A stretch of DNA of 40,623 nucleotides from Streptomyces sp. G-G2 (GCF_030063135.1 NZ_JASISO010000057.1:9022-49644), one strand, 5' to 3'; positions 6,954 to 14,817 are shown, counted from the stretch's first letter. Made by a program: numbers and translations. The notes: generated by a model from the letters alone, not told the origin.

Positions 6954-8737
6954 TGGCGGGCCCGAGCACCCCGGGCTCCCCCGCCGGACCGGCCGCCTCC
7001 GCACAACCGCCCGGCGGTGCGGGCAGCATCGACGTCAAGCCCACCGACCTGTGGCGGGTGTCGAGCCGCATCGCGCTGCAGCAGGGCATGATGCACACCG
7101 GCGCCCGGACCCTGGTCTCCGGCCTGGAGAAGTACCCCGACGCGGGGGGCGCGGGCACGGACGCGGCCCGCTTCTCCCAGGCCTACATGAAGACCGGCAA
7201 CCGCTGGCTGGAGGTCTGGGGCAAGGGCGTCCTGAGCATCGGCGGCGCCGCCGTCGGCTTCACCGAGACCGCCAACGCCTACTCCGTGGCCGACGCCGCC
7301 GCCCACCCCAAGAAGGGCCAGGCCGCCGAGACCCGCCCGGTGCCAGCCGTCACGGACAAGACCCCGGACTACGGCAAGGTCCCGGACCTCAAGTGGGGCG
7401 ACCACGACGGCGGCGACGACTTCATCCGCAGCGTGCTGGAGATGATCCCGGAGGCGGTCCGCGACATCCTCCAGCCGGTCCTGAAGAAGGCCCTGCGCAT
7501 CGGCCGCCTCGCCGACGTCTTCCCCGAACCGCAGCAGCACTACCTCAACTCCCTCTCGCAGACCTGGTCGGACACCACGATGTGCCTGGGCCAGGTTTCC
7601 GGCTCGCTGACGGCCGAGGTCTCCACCATCACCAACCCGCAGCAGGCCGACTGGGAGAACGCCATGAAGGTGTTCTGCAGCGCCGTCTGGGGCACCTCCG
7701 CGTGGGGCAAGAGCCAGCAGGGCTACCAGTGGGCCCACAGCTCCGGGCACGGCCCGGGGGCCACCCCCACCGGCAGCCAGCCCGTGATGACCGTCCTCTT
7801 CGACACCGCGATGGAGATCAGCGACATCCTGCGCGAGTACGCGGAGGCCGCCGTCAAGCTGAACCACGAGATCTGGGAAGAGTTCGTGAAGGCCGCGAAG
7901 AAGGCGGCCAAGGAGGTCCTGGAGGGCGTGGACCTCAAGGACGGCTTCGGCATGAAGGACCTCAAGGGCCTGGCCAAGGGCCTCGGCAAGGCCGGCAAGA
8001 TGGTGCTCGACTTCGACATCCAGCTCGTCCTCAAGCTCGACACCGCCGCCATCAACCGGATCGTCGACACCTACACCACCACCCTCAACGGTCTCACCAC
8101 CCGCGTGGACAACAAACTCCCCGCCCTGGACGAGGCCTTTCTCAGCGCGCCCAAGTTCGAGGCGGGCGTCGCCCGCGCGCACGGCTTCGGCGCCCGCGCG
8201 CTGAACGAGTTCAAGCACGAGCAGAAGTGGATGGTCCAGGACAAGGACGGCAACCAGGTCTTCGACCTGGCCAGCAACGAGTACCTCGGCAACGGCCACA
8301 CCCTCGACAAGCACGTCGGCAAGACCGACGAGCAGCTCGCCCAGCGCCTGCGCGACCAGGCCGACCCGGCCACCCCCACCTGGCCGCACAACAAGCCGAG
8401 GATCGGCGGCTCCTCGTCCTTCAGCGACTACGCGCACGCCCAGTCGCTGACCGAGTACAACCTCAAGAACCGCCGCTCCGACATCACCGCGTGGCTCACC
8501 GGCCCGCCGCCACCCAGCGACGGCAGCACCAAGGACTTCGTCAGCGCCGCCCCGAACGGCGAGAACAGCGGACGCTACGTCTCCAAGCAGCCCGACCCCG
8601 CCCACCCCGGGTCCGGTTACAAGGACAACGGCATCAACGCCAAGGCGGTCGACGTCCAGAACGTCAAAACGGTGCTCCGCTACGATTCCAGGCTCGATCC
8701 GCCGTACGTCATCTACACCTCGATGCCCGCGCCGTGA
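6953..8737 (+). CDS. Polymorphic toxin with C-terminal RNase A-like (CdiA-CT) domain
   Basis: A 594-residue putative ESX-type effector. Residues about 25-115 form a helical WXG/LXG-like export region (VKPTDLWRVSSRIALQQGMM onward). Residues 115-430 are helical and charged with no family I recognise. From about 440 to the end is a bacterial RNase A-like toxin domain: GHTLDKHVGKTDEQLAQRL carries His454 and Arg465, spaced 11 apart as I recall for the Yersinia kristensenii CdiA toxin. SSFSDYAHAQSL follows, then the terminal strand VKTVLRYDS and YVIYTSMP. The Thr of the usual Thr-x-Tyr pair is kept (Thr589), but Met591 replaces Tyr. It should degrade RNA in target cells. The start overlaps the upstream stop, and two candidate immunity genes follow. 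Confidence 0.82.
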   Translation: MAGPSTPGSPAGPAASAQPPGGAGSIDVKPTDLWRVSSRIALQQGMMHTGARTLVSGLEKYPDAGGAGTDAARFSQAYMKTGNRWLEVWGKGVLSIGGAAVGFTETANAYSVADAAAHPKKGQAAETRPVPAVTDKTPDYGKVPDLKWGDHDGGDDFIRSVLEMIPEAVRDILQPVLKKALRIGRLADVFPEPQQHYLNSLSQTWSDTTMCLGQVSGSLTAEVSTITNPQQADWENAMKVFCSAVWGTSAWGKSQQGYQWAHSSGHGPGATPTGSQPVMTVLFDTAMEISDILREYAEAAVKLNHEIWEEFVKAAKKAAKEVLEGVDLKDGFGMKDLKGLAKGLGKAGKMVLDFDIQLVLKLDTAAINRIVDTYTTTLNGLTTRVDNKLPALDEAFLSAPKFEAGVARAHGFGARALNEFKHEQKWMVQDKDGNQVFDLASNEYLGNGHTLDKHVGKTDEQLAQRLRDQADPATPTWPHNKPRIGGSSSFSDYAHAQSLTEYNLKNRRSDITAWLTGPPPPSDGSTKDFVSAAPNGENSGRYVSKQPDPAHPGSGYKDNGINAKAVDVQNVKTVLRYDSRLDPPYVIYTSMPAP

Positions 8738-9399
8738 CCCGCCCCGACCTCCCTGGACCCCCGATGAACCCCGACACCACCACCCCGGACGAGCGGGCCC
8801 CGGACGAGCGGGCCCCGGACGACGGCGCGCACGCGTGGGAGACCGCCGCGCTGCGGCTCCTCGACGACCCCTACGTGTTCGCCGCCGCCGGACCCCGGAC
8901 TCATGCGGACTGGGCCGAGGACGCCCTCGCCGTGCTGCGGCGCGAGAGCGCCGACCCCCGGGGCTGGACCGTCCTCGACTGGGACCGGGACGGCGAGGAA
9001 CGGGCCGCGGGCGACCCCTCCTTCCCCTTCCTCCCCGGCCTCACCGCCACCGCGCTGCACACGGGGCTGCACCCCCTGGACGCCCCCGCGGCGGCCGACC
9101 TCCTCGCCTCGTTCACGCAGGAGTGGACCTTCGAGACGGCCCCGCTGCACCGCCGTCCCGCCGCCGAGCTGGAGGCCGTACGGGAGGACGCGCGCACCCT
9201 GCTGCGCCGCTTCGGCGCGGGCGCGGAGACCACGTACTGGACCACCTCCGCGCTGGCCCGCCCCACCACCGCCCCCGACTTCCTCCAGGGCCCCCTCTCC
9301 GGCGGCGGGGCCCGCTTCACCGACTACGCCGAGGAACTCGGCCTGATCGTCGCGGCCCCCGCCGAAGTCGGCGTCTTCTGGTCGTTCAACGCGATCTGA
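8734..9399 (+). CDS. Unrecognised protein in toxin locus, candidate immunity protein
   Basis: I do not recognise this family. The protein has 221 residues from the GTG at 8734, whose GTGA overlaps the toxin stop codon, or 211 residues from the ATG at 8764; neither start has a clear RBS, and coupling favours the first. The N-terminus has a tandem acidic repeat, DERAP twice (8788-8817). The rest is acidic, with tryptophans and no membrane segment or signal peptide. Position directly behind a toxin, cytosolic character and acidity all suit an immunity protein that blocks the basic RNase domain. That role is inferred from position only. Confidence 0.6.
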   Translation: MTRPDLPGPPMNPDTTTPDERAPDERAPDDGAHAWETAALRLLDDPYVFAAAGPRTHADWAEDALAVLRRESADPRGWTVLDWDRDGEERAAGDPSFPFLPGLTATALHTGLHPLDAPAAADLLASFTQEWTFETAPLHRRPAAELEAVREDARTLLRRFGAGAETTYWTTSALARPTTAPDFLQGPLSGGGARFTDYAEELGLIVAAPAEVGVFWSFNAI

Positions 9400-9441
9400 A
9401 CCAGGCGTCCCGGCCCCCCGCCCCAGGGAGACAATGACCCC

Positions 9442-9741
9442 ATGCTGACCCGTTCCGCCTCTTACCCCGACCGGGAAACCGCCCAGTGGGCCACCCAGCA
9501 CGTCGTGACCGCCAACGAGCAGGTCATCCACCGCTGGCTGGCCCAGGGCACCCGGCGGCGCCTCACCATCGAGGCCGCCTGGCCCTCCCGCGAGGAGCCG
9601 GTCGGGCGCGTGCTGCTCGAAGCGATGCTGCTCGCCGGACACGACCCCGTCGACGTCCGCGCGGCCCGCATCGTCCTGCGCCGTGAACCGGCCGCCCCGC
9701 ACGGGTTCGTCGTCCACACCACCGTCCCGATCTACCTCTAG
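9442..9741 (+). CDS. Orphan C-terminal half of an RNase A-like toxin domain
   Basis: A 99-residue protein that aligns by eye with the last ~110 residues of the toxin encoded at 6953. SASYPDRETAQW matches SSSFSDYAHAQS, a WL pair follows at equal distance, then VDVRAARIVLRR matches VDVQNVKTVLRY, and the end HTTVP matches YTSMP. It also contains the PVGRVL segment I remember from other members of the family. The N-terminal part with the His and Arg active-site residues is absent, and the frame closes at a stop only 42 nt upstream, so it cannot be extended. It looks like a displaced toxin cassette, as is common downstream of polymorphic toxins, or a binding-only decoy. GGGAG precedes the ATG. A CdiI-like gene follows after 10 nt. 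Confidence 0.7.
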   Translation: MLTRSASYPDRETAQWATQHVVTANEQVIHRWLAQGTRRRLTIEAAWPSREEPVGRVLLEAMLLAGHDPVDVRAARIVLRREPAAPHGFVVHTTVPIYL

Positions 9742-9751
9742 AGGCCGACCC

Positions 9752-10405
9752 GTGTCCATGAAGCCCCTCGAACACGACCGCCGCTACGGCGAGCTGGACC
9801 AGGTCATGCGCGCCTACCTCGGCCAGGCCGCCGACGACACCCCCGAGCGGCGCAGCACCGCCCTGGACGCCTACCTGCGCCACACCTGGCACACCCGCCC
9901 CTGGGCCATCGCCGAGGCGGAACGCCAGCTGCGCGAGTACAGCCGTAAGCCCCCGGGCCGGCTGCGCCTGAGCCTCGGCGAGTTCTACGCGATCCCCGAC
10001 ACCGGGCTGCCGGAAGCCGCCGTCGGCGCGTGGCTGCTCGTCCTCGCCGACCACCTCAAGGCGAGCGTCGAGAACGGCGACGTACCCCCGCCCGCGACCC
10101 CGCAGACCCACTGGGAGTGGCACGCCCGCTTCCCGGAGGCGGGACAGCTGCTGGGCGGCTGGTTCTCCCAGGACATCGTGGAGGAGTTCGCCGACCACGA
10201 CGCGGCGATCGCGGACTACGCCGCCACCACCGACCCCCACCTCGTGGCCCGTCTGGTCGGCGAACTGAACGAACTGGTCGCCCTCCCCCTGGAGGAGAGC
10301 GACTACGCCATGGCGGTGGCCGAACTGGGCATGGAGGTAGGCGTCCCCGAACCCTTCTCCTACGGCGCCTGGCTGAGCCTGCTGGCCGCGGACCTCACGG
10401 CCTGA
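9752..10405 (+). CDS. CdiI-like contact-dependent inhibition immunity protein
   Basis: A 217-residue soluble protein. Its C-terminal half (about 120-215) shows the pattern I know from CdiI_2-type immunity proteins: LLGGWFSQDIVEEF, a helix with HDAAIADYAATTDPHLVARLV, an ELNELVALPL helix, and a final GAWLSLLAADL. The N-terminal half is helical and acidic with no known domain. Members protect the producer from CdiA-type toxins, including, as I recall, RNase A-like ones, so this protein probably neutralises the RNase encoded at 6953 or a lost toxin represented by the orphan at 9442. The GTG at 9752 has GAGG 7 nt upstream; an ATG at 9758 is the alternative. It ends the locus, before a terminator. 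Confidence 0.75.
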   Translation: MSMKPLEHDRRYGELDQVMRAYLGQAADDTPERRSTALDAYLRHTWHTRPWAIAEAERQLREYSRKPPGRLRLSLGEFYAIPDTGLPEAAVGAWLLVLADHLKASVENGDVPPPATPQTHWEWHARFPEAGQLLGGWFSQDIVEEFADHDAAIADYAATTDPHLVARLVGELNELVALPLEESDYAMAVAELGMEVGVPEPFSYGAWLSLLAADLTA

Positions 10406-10440
10406 CCCGGAGGGGAACGTGGGGCGGAGGTGGGGTGGGG

Positions 10441-10463
10441 CTTCCGCGGCTTCGCCGCGGGGG
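10441..10463. terminator. Hairpin between convergent genes
   Basis: CCGCGGC (10444-10450), loop TTC and GCCGCGG (10454-10460) form a perfect 7-bp stem that G-T pairs can extend to 10441-10463. It lies between the end of the toxin-immunity locus and the end of the convergent acyl-CoA ligase gene and can serve both strands. Confidence 0.65.
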
Positions 10464-10466
10464 GCT

Positions 10467-12248
10467 TTAGCCTCCGTACAACCCCTCGATCTCGCTCGCG
10501 TACCGCTCCGCCACCGCGTTCCGGCGGAGCTTCAGGGTCGGGGTCAGGGTGCCCGACTCCACCGTGAACTCCCGCTCCAGGATGTGGAACGCACGGATGC
10601 GGGCCGGGCGGGAGACCGATGCGTTGGCCTCCTCCACCGCCGCCTCGACCAGGGCCCGTACCGCCGGGTGCGTGGACGGCGTACCGGACAGGTCGATGTC
10701 CTCGCGGGTGGCCCAGGACGCGATCTCCTCCGCGTCCAGGGTGATCAGGGCGACCGGGTGGGGGCGGCGGTCGCCGACCATCACCGCGCGGGAGACGTAG
10801 CGGGAGCGCTGGATCGCGAACTCCACTTCCGTCGGGGTGATGTTCTTGCCCGCCGAGGTGATGATCAGCTCCTTCTTCCGCCCGGTGATCCGCAGGAACC
10901 CGTCCGCGTCCAGCGCCCCCAGGTCCCCCGTGCGCAGCCACCCCTGCGGGTCCACCGTCTCCGCCGTGGCCCCGGCGTTCGCGTGGTAGCCCGGGAAGAC
11001 CATCGGCCCCCGCACCAGGACCTCCCCGTCGTCCGCGATCCGCACCTCGCAGCCCGCGATCGGCCGCCCCACCGTCCCGTACCGCACCGCCCCCGGGTGG
11101 TTGAGGCTGATCACCCCGGCCGACTCGGTCATCCCGTACCCCTCGAAGACCGCGATCCCGCACGCCCGCAGGAAGTCCAGGGTCGCGGGCGCGATCGGCG
11201 CCCCGCCCGTGAGCGCCCACCGCAGCCGCCCCCCGAAGGCGCCCCGGACCAGCGAGTACAGCGACTTCTCCGCCGCCTCGTACGCGTCCCGCGCCCCCTG
11301 CGGCAGCTCCCCGTCGGCCGCGAGCACGCCCAGCCTGACCGCCTCCTCGAACCGCTCCCGGCCGCCCTCCCGGGACTCGGCCAGCGACAGCACCACCGAG
11401 TGCAGCTTCTCGAACAGGCGCGGTACGGACGGCAGGTGTGTCGGCCGGGCCTCGGCGAGTTCGGCGATGACGTCTTCGATCCGCCCGCCGAAGTAGCACA
11501 GCTCCCCGCCCTCCAGCAGGGTGGTGAACTGGATCAGCTGGGCCAGCAGGTGCGCGAGCGGCAGGTACAGGTACGTCGAGTCCCCCGGCCCGCCCTTGAT
11601 CAGCGGGAGCGTGGCGTCCTGGATCGCGCCGAGGTTCCCGTGGGTGAGGCGGCAGCCCTTGGGCAGGCCGGTGGTCCCGGAGGTGTAGACGATCGACGCG
11701 TCGTCGCCCGGCCCCACCGCCCCTGCCCGGACGTCGAGTTCACGGTCGAGGTCGCAGTCGAGGTCACGGTCGAGGTCGCCGCCGGGACCGCCGTCCCGCC
11801 CGGCCCGCCCCAACGTGTCCATCAGCACCACCCCCCGCACCTGCGGCAGTCCGTCCGGCAGCTCCTCCCGCAGCGCGTTCACCCGCGCCGCCTGCGCCTC
11901 GTCGTCGCAGACCACGACCACCGACGCGGAGTCGGACAGCACCCACGCCAGCTCCTCCGCGCCCGCCGTCGGGTACACCGGTACGATCACCGCCCCCGCC
12001 GCCAGGACCGCGAAGTGCGTACGGGTCCACTCCGGCCGGGTCTCGGCCAGTACGGCGACCCGCTCGCCCGGCGCCACCCCCAGGGCGAGCAGCGCCCGCG
12101 CCGACTCCCGTACTCCGGCGTCCAGTTCGGCGTACGTCAGGGTCTGCCAGGCGTCCCCGCGCCGGAAGCGCAAGGCGGTCCGGGGCCCGTACCGCTCGGC
12201 GCTCCACCGGGTGAATACCGCCAGCGTGTCCGGTCGCACAGCGTCCAT
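10467..12248 (-). CDS. Long-chain fatty acid--CoA ligase (AMP-forming)
   Basis: A 593-residue ANL-superfamily adenylating enzyme that converts a fatty acid, ATP and CoA into acyl-CoA and AMP, probably at the inner membrane face. The P-loop motif IVYTSGTTGLPKG, the motif GYGMTESAG, the hinge GWLRTGDLGALDADGFLRITGRKKELI and the Lys-bearing C-terminal domain (SGTLTPTLKLRRNAV) are all present. Length matches FadD15-type ligases. An in-frame ATG at 12263 exists, but GGAGG lies 8 nt before the ATG at 12248, which I chose. It is divergent from the AraC regulator gene. A second paralog, of similar length, is at 16545; the two share the same C-terminal ending pattern (EIEGLY/EIEALY). Confidence 0.92.
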   Translation of the reverse strand: MDAVRPDTLAVFTRWSAERYGPRTALRFRRGDAWQTLTYAELDAGVRESARALLALGVAPGERVAVLAETRPEWTRTHFAVLAAGAVIVPVYPTAGAEELAWVLSDSASVVVVCDDEAQAARVNALREELPDGLPQVRGVVLMDTLGRAGRDGGPGGDLDRDLDCDLDRELDVRAGAVGPGDDASIVYTSGTTGLPKGCRLTHGNLGAIQDATLPLIKGGPGDSTYLYLPLAHLLAQLIQFTTLLEGGELCYFGGRIEDVIAELAEARPTHLPSVPRLFEKLHSVVLSLAESREGGRERFEEAVRLGVLAADGELPQGARDAYEAAEKSLYSLVRGAFGGRLRWALTGGAPIAPATLDFLRACGIAVFEGYGMTESAGVISLNHPGAVRYGTVGRPIAGCEVRIADDGEVLVRGPMVFPGYHANAGATAETVDPQGWLRTGDLGALDADGFLRITGRKKELIITSAGKNITPTEVEFAIQRSRYVSRAVMVGDRRPHPVALITLDAEEIASWATREDIDLSGTPSTHPAVRALVEAAVEEANASVSRPARIRAFHILEREFTVESGTLTPTLKLRRNAVAERYASEIEGLYGG

Positions 12249-12266
12249 CGGTATCGCCTCCATGGC

Positions 12267-12286
12267 TACCTGCGGGTACCTGCGGG
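12267..12286. repeat. Tandem 10-bp repeat upstream of acyl-CoA ligase
   Basis: TACCTGCGGG is present twice head to tail (12267-12276, 12277-12286) in the divergent promoter region between the acyl-CoA ligase and the AraC gene. The one-helical-turn spacing would suit a regulator binding in tandem, but no promoter boxes are clear on this side. Confidence 0.4.
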
Positions 12287-12371
12287 GTACGCGGCGGGAC
12301 GCGCCCCCCGCGTACCCCCGACGCTAAGCAGCCGTTCGCCCCCGGCGGCATGACCGGAAGCGTCACCCCCG

Positions 12372-12406
12372 CTGACCGCAGCGCTCATTGCGGCTACCGT
12401 CGGGGC
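12372..12406 (+). promoter_or_regulatory. Leaderless promoter of the AraC gene
   Basis: CTGACC (12372-12377), a 17-nt spacer and TACCGT (12395-12400) form a plausible promoter. Only 6 nt separate the -10 box from the ATG at 12407, and there is no good Shine-Dalgarno, so the mRNA is probably leaderless. Confidence 0.45.
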
Positions 12407-13489
12407 ATGGGGAGGCGGACGGTCACCGTGCACCATGTGCGCGCCGTGCTCGCGGGCGCCCGTGCGGCGGGCGTCGACACCGTGCCGCTGCTCCAGGAGG
12501 CGCAGATCCCGCCGCTGCTGCTGGGGGACGACCGGGCCCGGGTGACGCCCGCGCAGTTCGCCCGGCTGTTCCGGGCGCTGTACCGGCTCACCCAGGACGA
12601 GTTCCTCGGGCTGAGTACGGCTCCCAGCCGCCCCGGCACCTTCGCCATGATGTGCCACGCCACCCTGGGCTGCCGGGACCTGGGGGCGGCCATCGAGCGC
12701 GGGGCGGCCTTCTACCGGCTCTTCCCCGGCGGCCCCGAGCTGGCCCTCGACGTCAGCGGCGGGCAGGCCCTGTTCACCGTCCACAACGACTTCGGGCGGG
12801 ACGAGGAGCGGTTCCTCACCGAGTGCCTGCTCGCCATCTTCCACCGGCTGTGCAGCTGGCTGGTCGGGCGCCGCATCCCGCTCGCCCACGCCACCCTCGC
12901 CTATCCCGCGCCGCCACACCGGGAGGAGTACGGCCTGCTCTTCGGCTGCCCGGTCCGCTTCGGCCAGCCGCGCACCGGGGCCGCCTTCGAGGCGCACTGG
13001 CTGAGCGCGCCGCTCGTACGGGACGAGGCCGCGCTCGACGCGATGCTCCGGCGGGCCCCCTTCGACCTGCTGTCGCGCCCGGAGTACGGGACGACCGTCA
13101 CCGAGCAGGTGCGCCGGGCCCTGACCCGGCAGCTGCGGGTCTCGCCGAGGCTGCCGGAGCTGGGGGAGGTCGCGGGGCGGCTCGCGATGTCCCCGGCCAC
13201 GCTGCGGCGCCGCCTCCAGCAGGACGGGACCTCCTTCCAGCAGCTCAAGGACCACGTACGGCGGGACGCGGCGATCGCCGGGCTGGCCGAGGGCGGGGAG
13301 CCGATCGCGGAGCTGGCGGCGCGGCTGGGGTTCTCCGAGGACACCGCCTTCCACCGGGCGTTCCGCCGCTGGACGGGCACCACCCCGGGCGCCTACCGCT
13401 CGCGCCCGGCGACGCGGGGGCGCACGGGCGACGAGCCGGGCCGGCCCGCGAGCCTGGAGGCCGATGAGGGGTCGGGTCAGCAAAGCTGA
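12407..13489 (+). CDS. AraC family transcriptional regulator
   Basis: A 360-residue activator-type regulator. The N-terminal ~200 residues match the 'arabinose-binding domain' type found in OruR/ArgR-like AraC proteins (VRAVLAGARAAGVDTVPLLQEA, then ATLGCRDLGAAIERGAAFYRLF). The C-terminal AraC DNA-binding domain holds two helix-turn-helix units: LAMSPATLRRRLQQDGTSFQ, then IAELAARLGFSEDTAFHRAFRRWTG ending in TPGAYR. The effector is unknown. It is divergent from one acyl-CoA ligase gene and upstream of a secretory lipase, so control of lipid use is a reasonable inference. I chose the ATG at 12407 because the N-terminal domain begins right there; the extra upstream frame has no family match. Confidence 0.88.
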   Translation: MGRRTVTVHHVRAVLAGARAAGVDTVPLLQEAQIPPLLLGDDRARVTPAQFARLFRALYRLTQDEFLGLSTAPSRPGTFAMMCHATLGCRDLGAAIERGAAFYRLFPGGPELALDVSGGQALFTVHNDFGRDEERFLTECLLAIFHRLCSWLVGRRIPLAHATLAYPAPPHREEYGLLFGCPVRFGQPRTGAAFEAHWLSAPLVRDEAALDAMLRRAPFDLLSRPEYGTTVTEQVRRALTRQLRVSPRLPELGEVAGRLAMSPATLRRRLQQDGTSFQQLKDHVRRDAAIAGLAEGGEPIAELAARLGFSEDTAFHRAFRRWTGTTPGAYRSRPATRGRTGDEPGRPASLEADEGSGQQS

Positions 13490-13512
13490 GCTGCCCGGTC
13501 AGCGACCTTCCT

Positions 13513-13522
13513 ACCGGTCGGT
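13513..13522. promoter_or_regulatory. ACCG-GT-CGGT motif upstream of lipase
   Basis: ACCGGTCGGT at 13513-13522 is a 4-2-4 inverted repeat resembling operators of several TetR-family repressors in actinobacteria. TACGGT at 13526-13531 directly behind it could be the -10 box of the lipase gene. No convincing -35 box was found. Confidence 0.35.
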
Positions 13523-13574
13523 CACTACGGTCTCCTCACCTACCCCCACACGGACCCCTTGGGAGAGCCGCCCC

Positions 13575-14747
13575 ATGCGTATCCGAAGCACCGCGCTCGC
13601 CGCCGTGGCCGCCCTGGCCCTCGCGGCCGGGATCCCCGCGACCACAGCCGCCGCCACGGGCACCCCCACGGAGGCGGGCACCGCCGCCGGCCGCCCCGGC
13701 GATGTCGTCGCCAGCGCCCCCTCGTCCTTCCACCCGCTCCCGGGCCAGCCCACCAACACCAGGGCCTGGAAGATCCATTACCGCTCGACCACGGCCGACG
13801 GCGCCCCCGACGTGGTCTCCGGCACCGTCATCGTCCCGCAGGACGGCCGCACCGGCCCCCGGCCCCTGGTCACCTACGCCGTCGGCACCGTCGGCCTCGA
13901 CGACTCCTGCGCACCCAGCAACAACCTCCCCAACGGCACCGCCCTGGAGGCCAACCTCATCCAGCAGCTCACCCTGCGCGGCTGGGCCGTGGTCGTCACC
14001 GACTACGAGGGCCTGGGCACCCCGGGCCTGCACACCTACACCGTCGGCCCCTCGGCCGGGCACGCCGTCCTGGACGCGGCCCGCGCCGCCCAGCGGCTCC
14101 CCGAGGCCGGGCTGTCGGCGAGCGGTCCGGTCGGCATCATGGGCTACTCGCAGGGCGGCCAGGCCTCCAGCTGGGCGGCCGAGCTGCACGGCTCGTACGC
14201 CCCCGAACTCCAGGTGAAGGGGACCGCGACCGGCGGGGTCCCGGCGGACCTGCTCAAGGTCGCCGACTTCAACAACGGCTCCTACGGCTCCGGCCTGATC
14301 TTCATGGCGGCGGCGGGCCAGGACGCGGCCTTCCCCGAGCTGAAGCTCGACTCCTACCTCAACCCGGCGGGCAGGGTCCTGGTCGACTACCTCAAGACCA
14401 ACTGCGTCGCGATCGACGCCGCCGTCGGCTCCTTCAAGCGGATCTCCGACATGACGACGAGGGACCCGCTGGCCCAGCCCGACTGGCGGGCCCGGCTGAA
14501 CCAGTCCACGCTCGGCCGGACCGCCCCGGCCGCGCCCGTGTACCAATACCACGCGGTCAGCGATGAGTTGATCCCGTACGCCGTCGGCAAGCAGCTGCGC
14601 GCCGACTGGTGCGCCAGGGGTGCGGACGTCGACTGGACCACGATCTGGCTCGGCGGCCACGTCACCGGCGTGATCACCCAGTCCCTCGCGGCCGGGAACT
14701 GGCTCGCGGACCGCTTCGCCGGGCGCCCGGCCCAGAGCAACTGCTGA
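13575..14747 (+). CDS. Secretory lipase (LIP family)
   Basis: A 390-residue exported alpha/beta-hydrolase. Residues 1-26 form a Sec signal peptide (MRIRS, hydrophobic Ala/Leu core, probable cleavage after a TTAAA-type site). The nucleophile is Ser192 in GYSQGG. The acid and base are probably the Asp in YHAVSDELIPY and the His in LGGHVTG near the C-terminus. DYEGLGTPGLHTYTVG and VKGTATGGVPADL are typical of the LIP family, which hydrolyses lipids or other esters outside the cell. GGGAG lies upstream of the ATG. The stop codon sits inside the first unit of a 16-bp tandem repeat. Neighbouring acyl-CoA ligases could activate the fatty acids it releases. Confidence 0.9.
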   Translation: MRIRSTALAAVAALALAAGIPATTAAATGTPTEAGTAAGRPGDVVASAPSSFHPLPGQPTNTRAWKIHYRSTTADGAPDVVSGTVIVPQDGRTGPRPLVTYAVGTVGLDDSCAPSNNLPNGTALEANLIQQLTLRGWAVVVTDYEGLGTPGLHTYTVGPSAGHAVLDAARAAQRLPEAGLSASGPVGIMGYSQGGQASSWAAELHGSYAPELQVKGTATGGVPADLLKVADFNNGSYGSGLIFMAAAGQDAAFPELKLDSYLNPAGRVLVDYLKTNCVAIDAAVGSFKRISDMTTRDPLAQPDWRARLNQSTLGRTAPAAPVYQYHAVSDELIPYAVGKQLRADWCARGADVDWTTIWLGGHVTGVITQSLAAGNWLADRFAGRPAQSNC

Positions 14748-14817
14748 GGCGGGCAACTGCTGAGGCGGGCAGCTGCTCAGCCGGGCCACCCCTGAGCGGA
14801 GCAACTACCGAACCGGG
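14738..14817. repeat. Five degenerate 16-bp tandem repeats at the lipase 3' end
   Basis: Units begin at 14738, 14754, 14770, 14786 and 14802. The first two are identical (CAACTGCTGAGGCGGG) and contain the lipase stop codon; the third, fourth and fifth match at about 13, 10 and 12 of 16 positions. It is a small minisatellite between convergent genes. I see no separate classical terminator there. Confidence 0.65.

Noticed and set aside
6799..8733. Upstream extension of the frame that contains the gene at 8734
   Set aside because: The extension overlaps the toxin gene in another frame and is Arg/Pro/His-rich. The toxin frame has recognisable domains.
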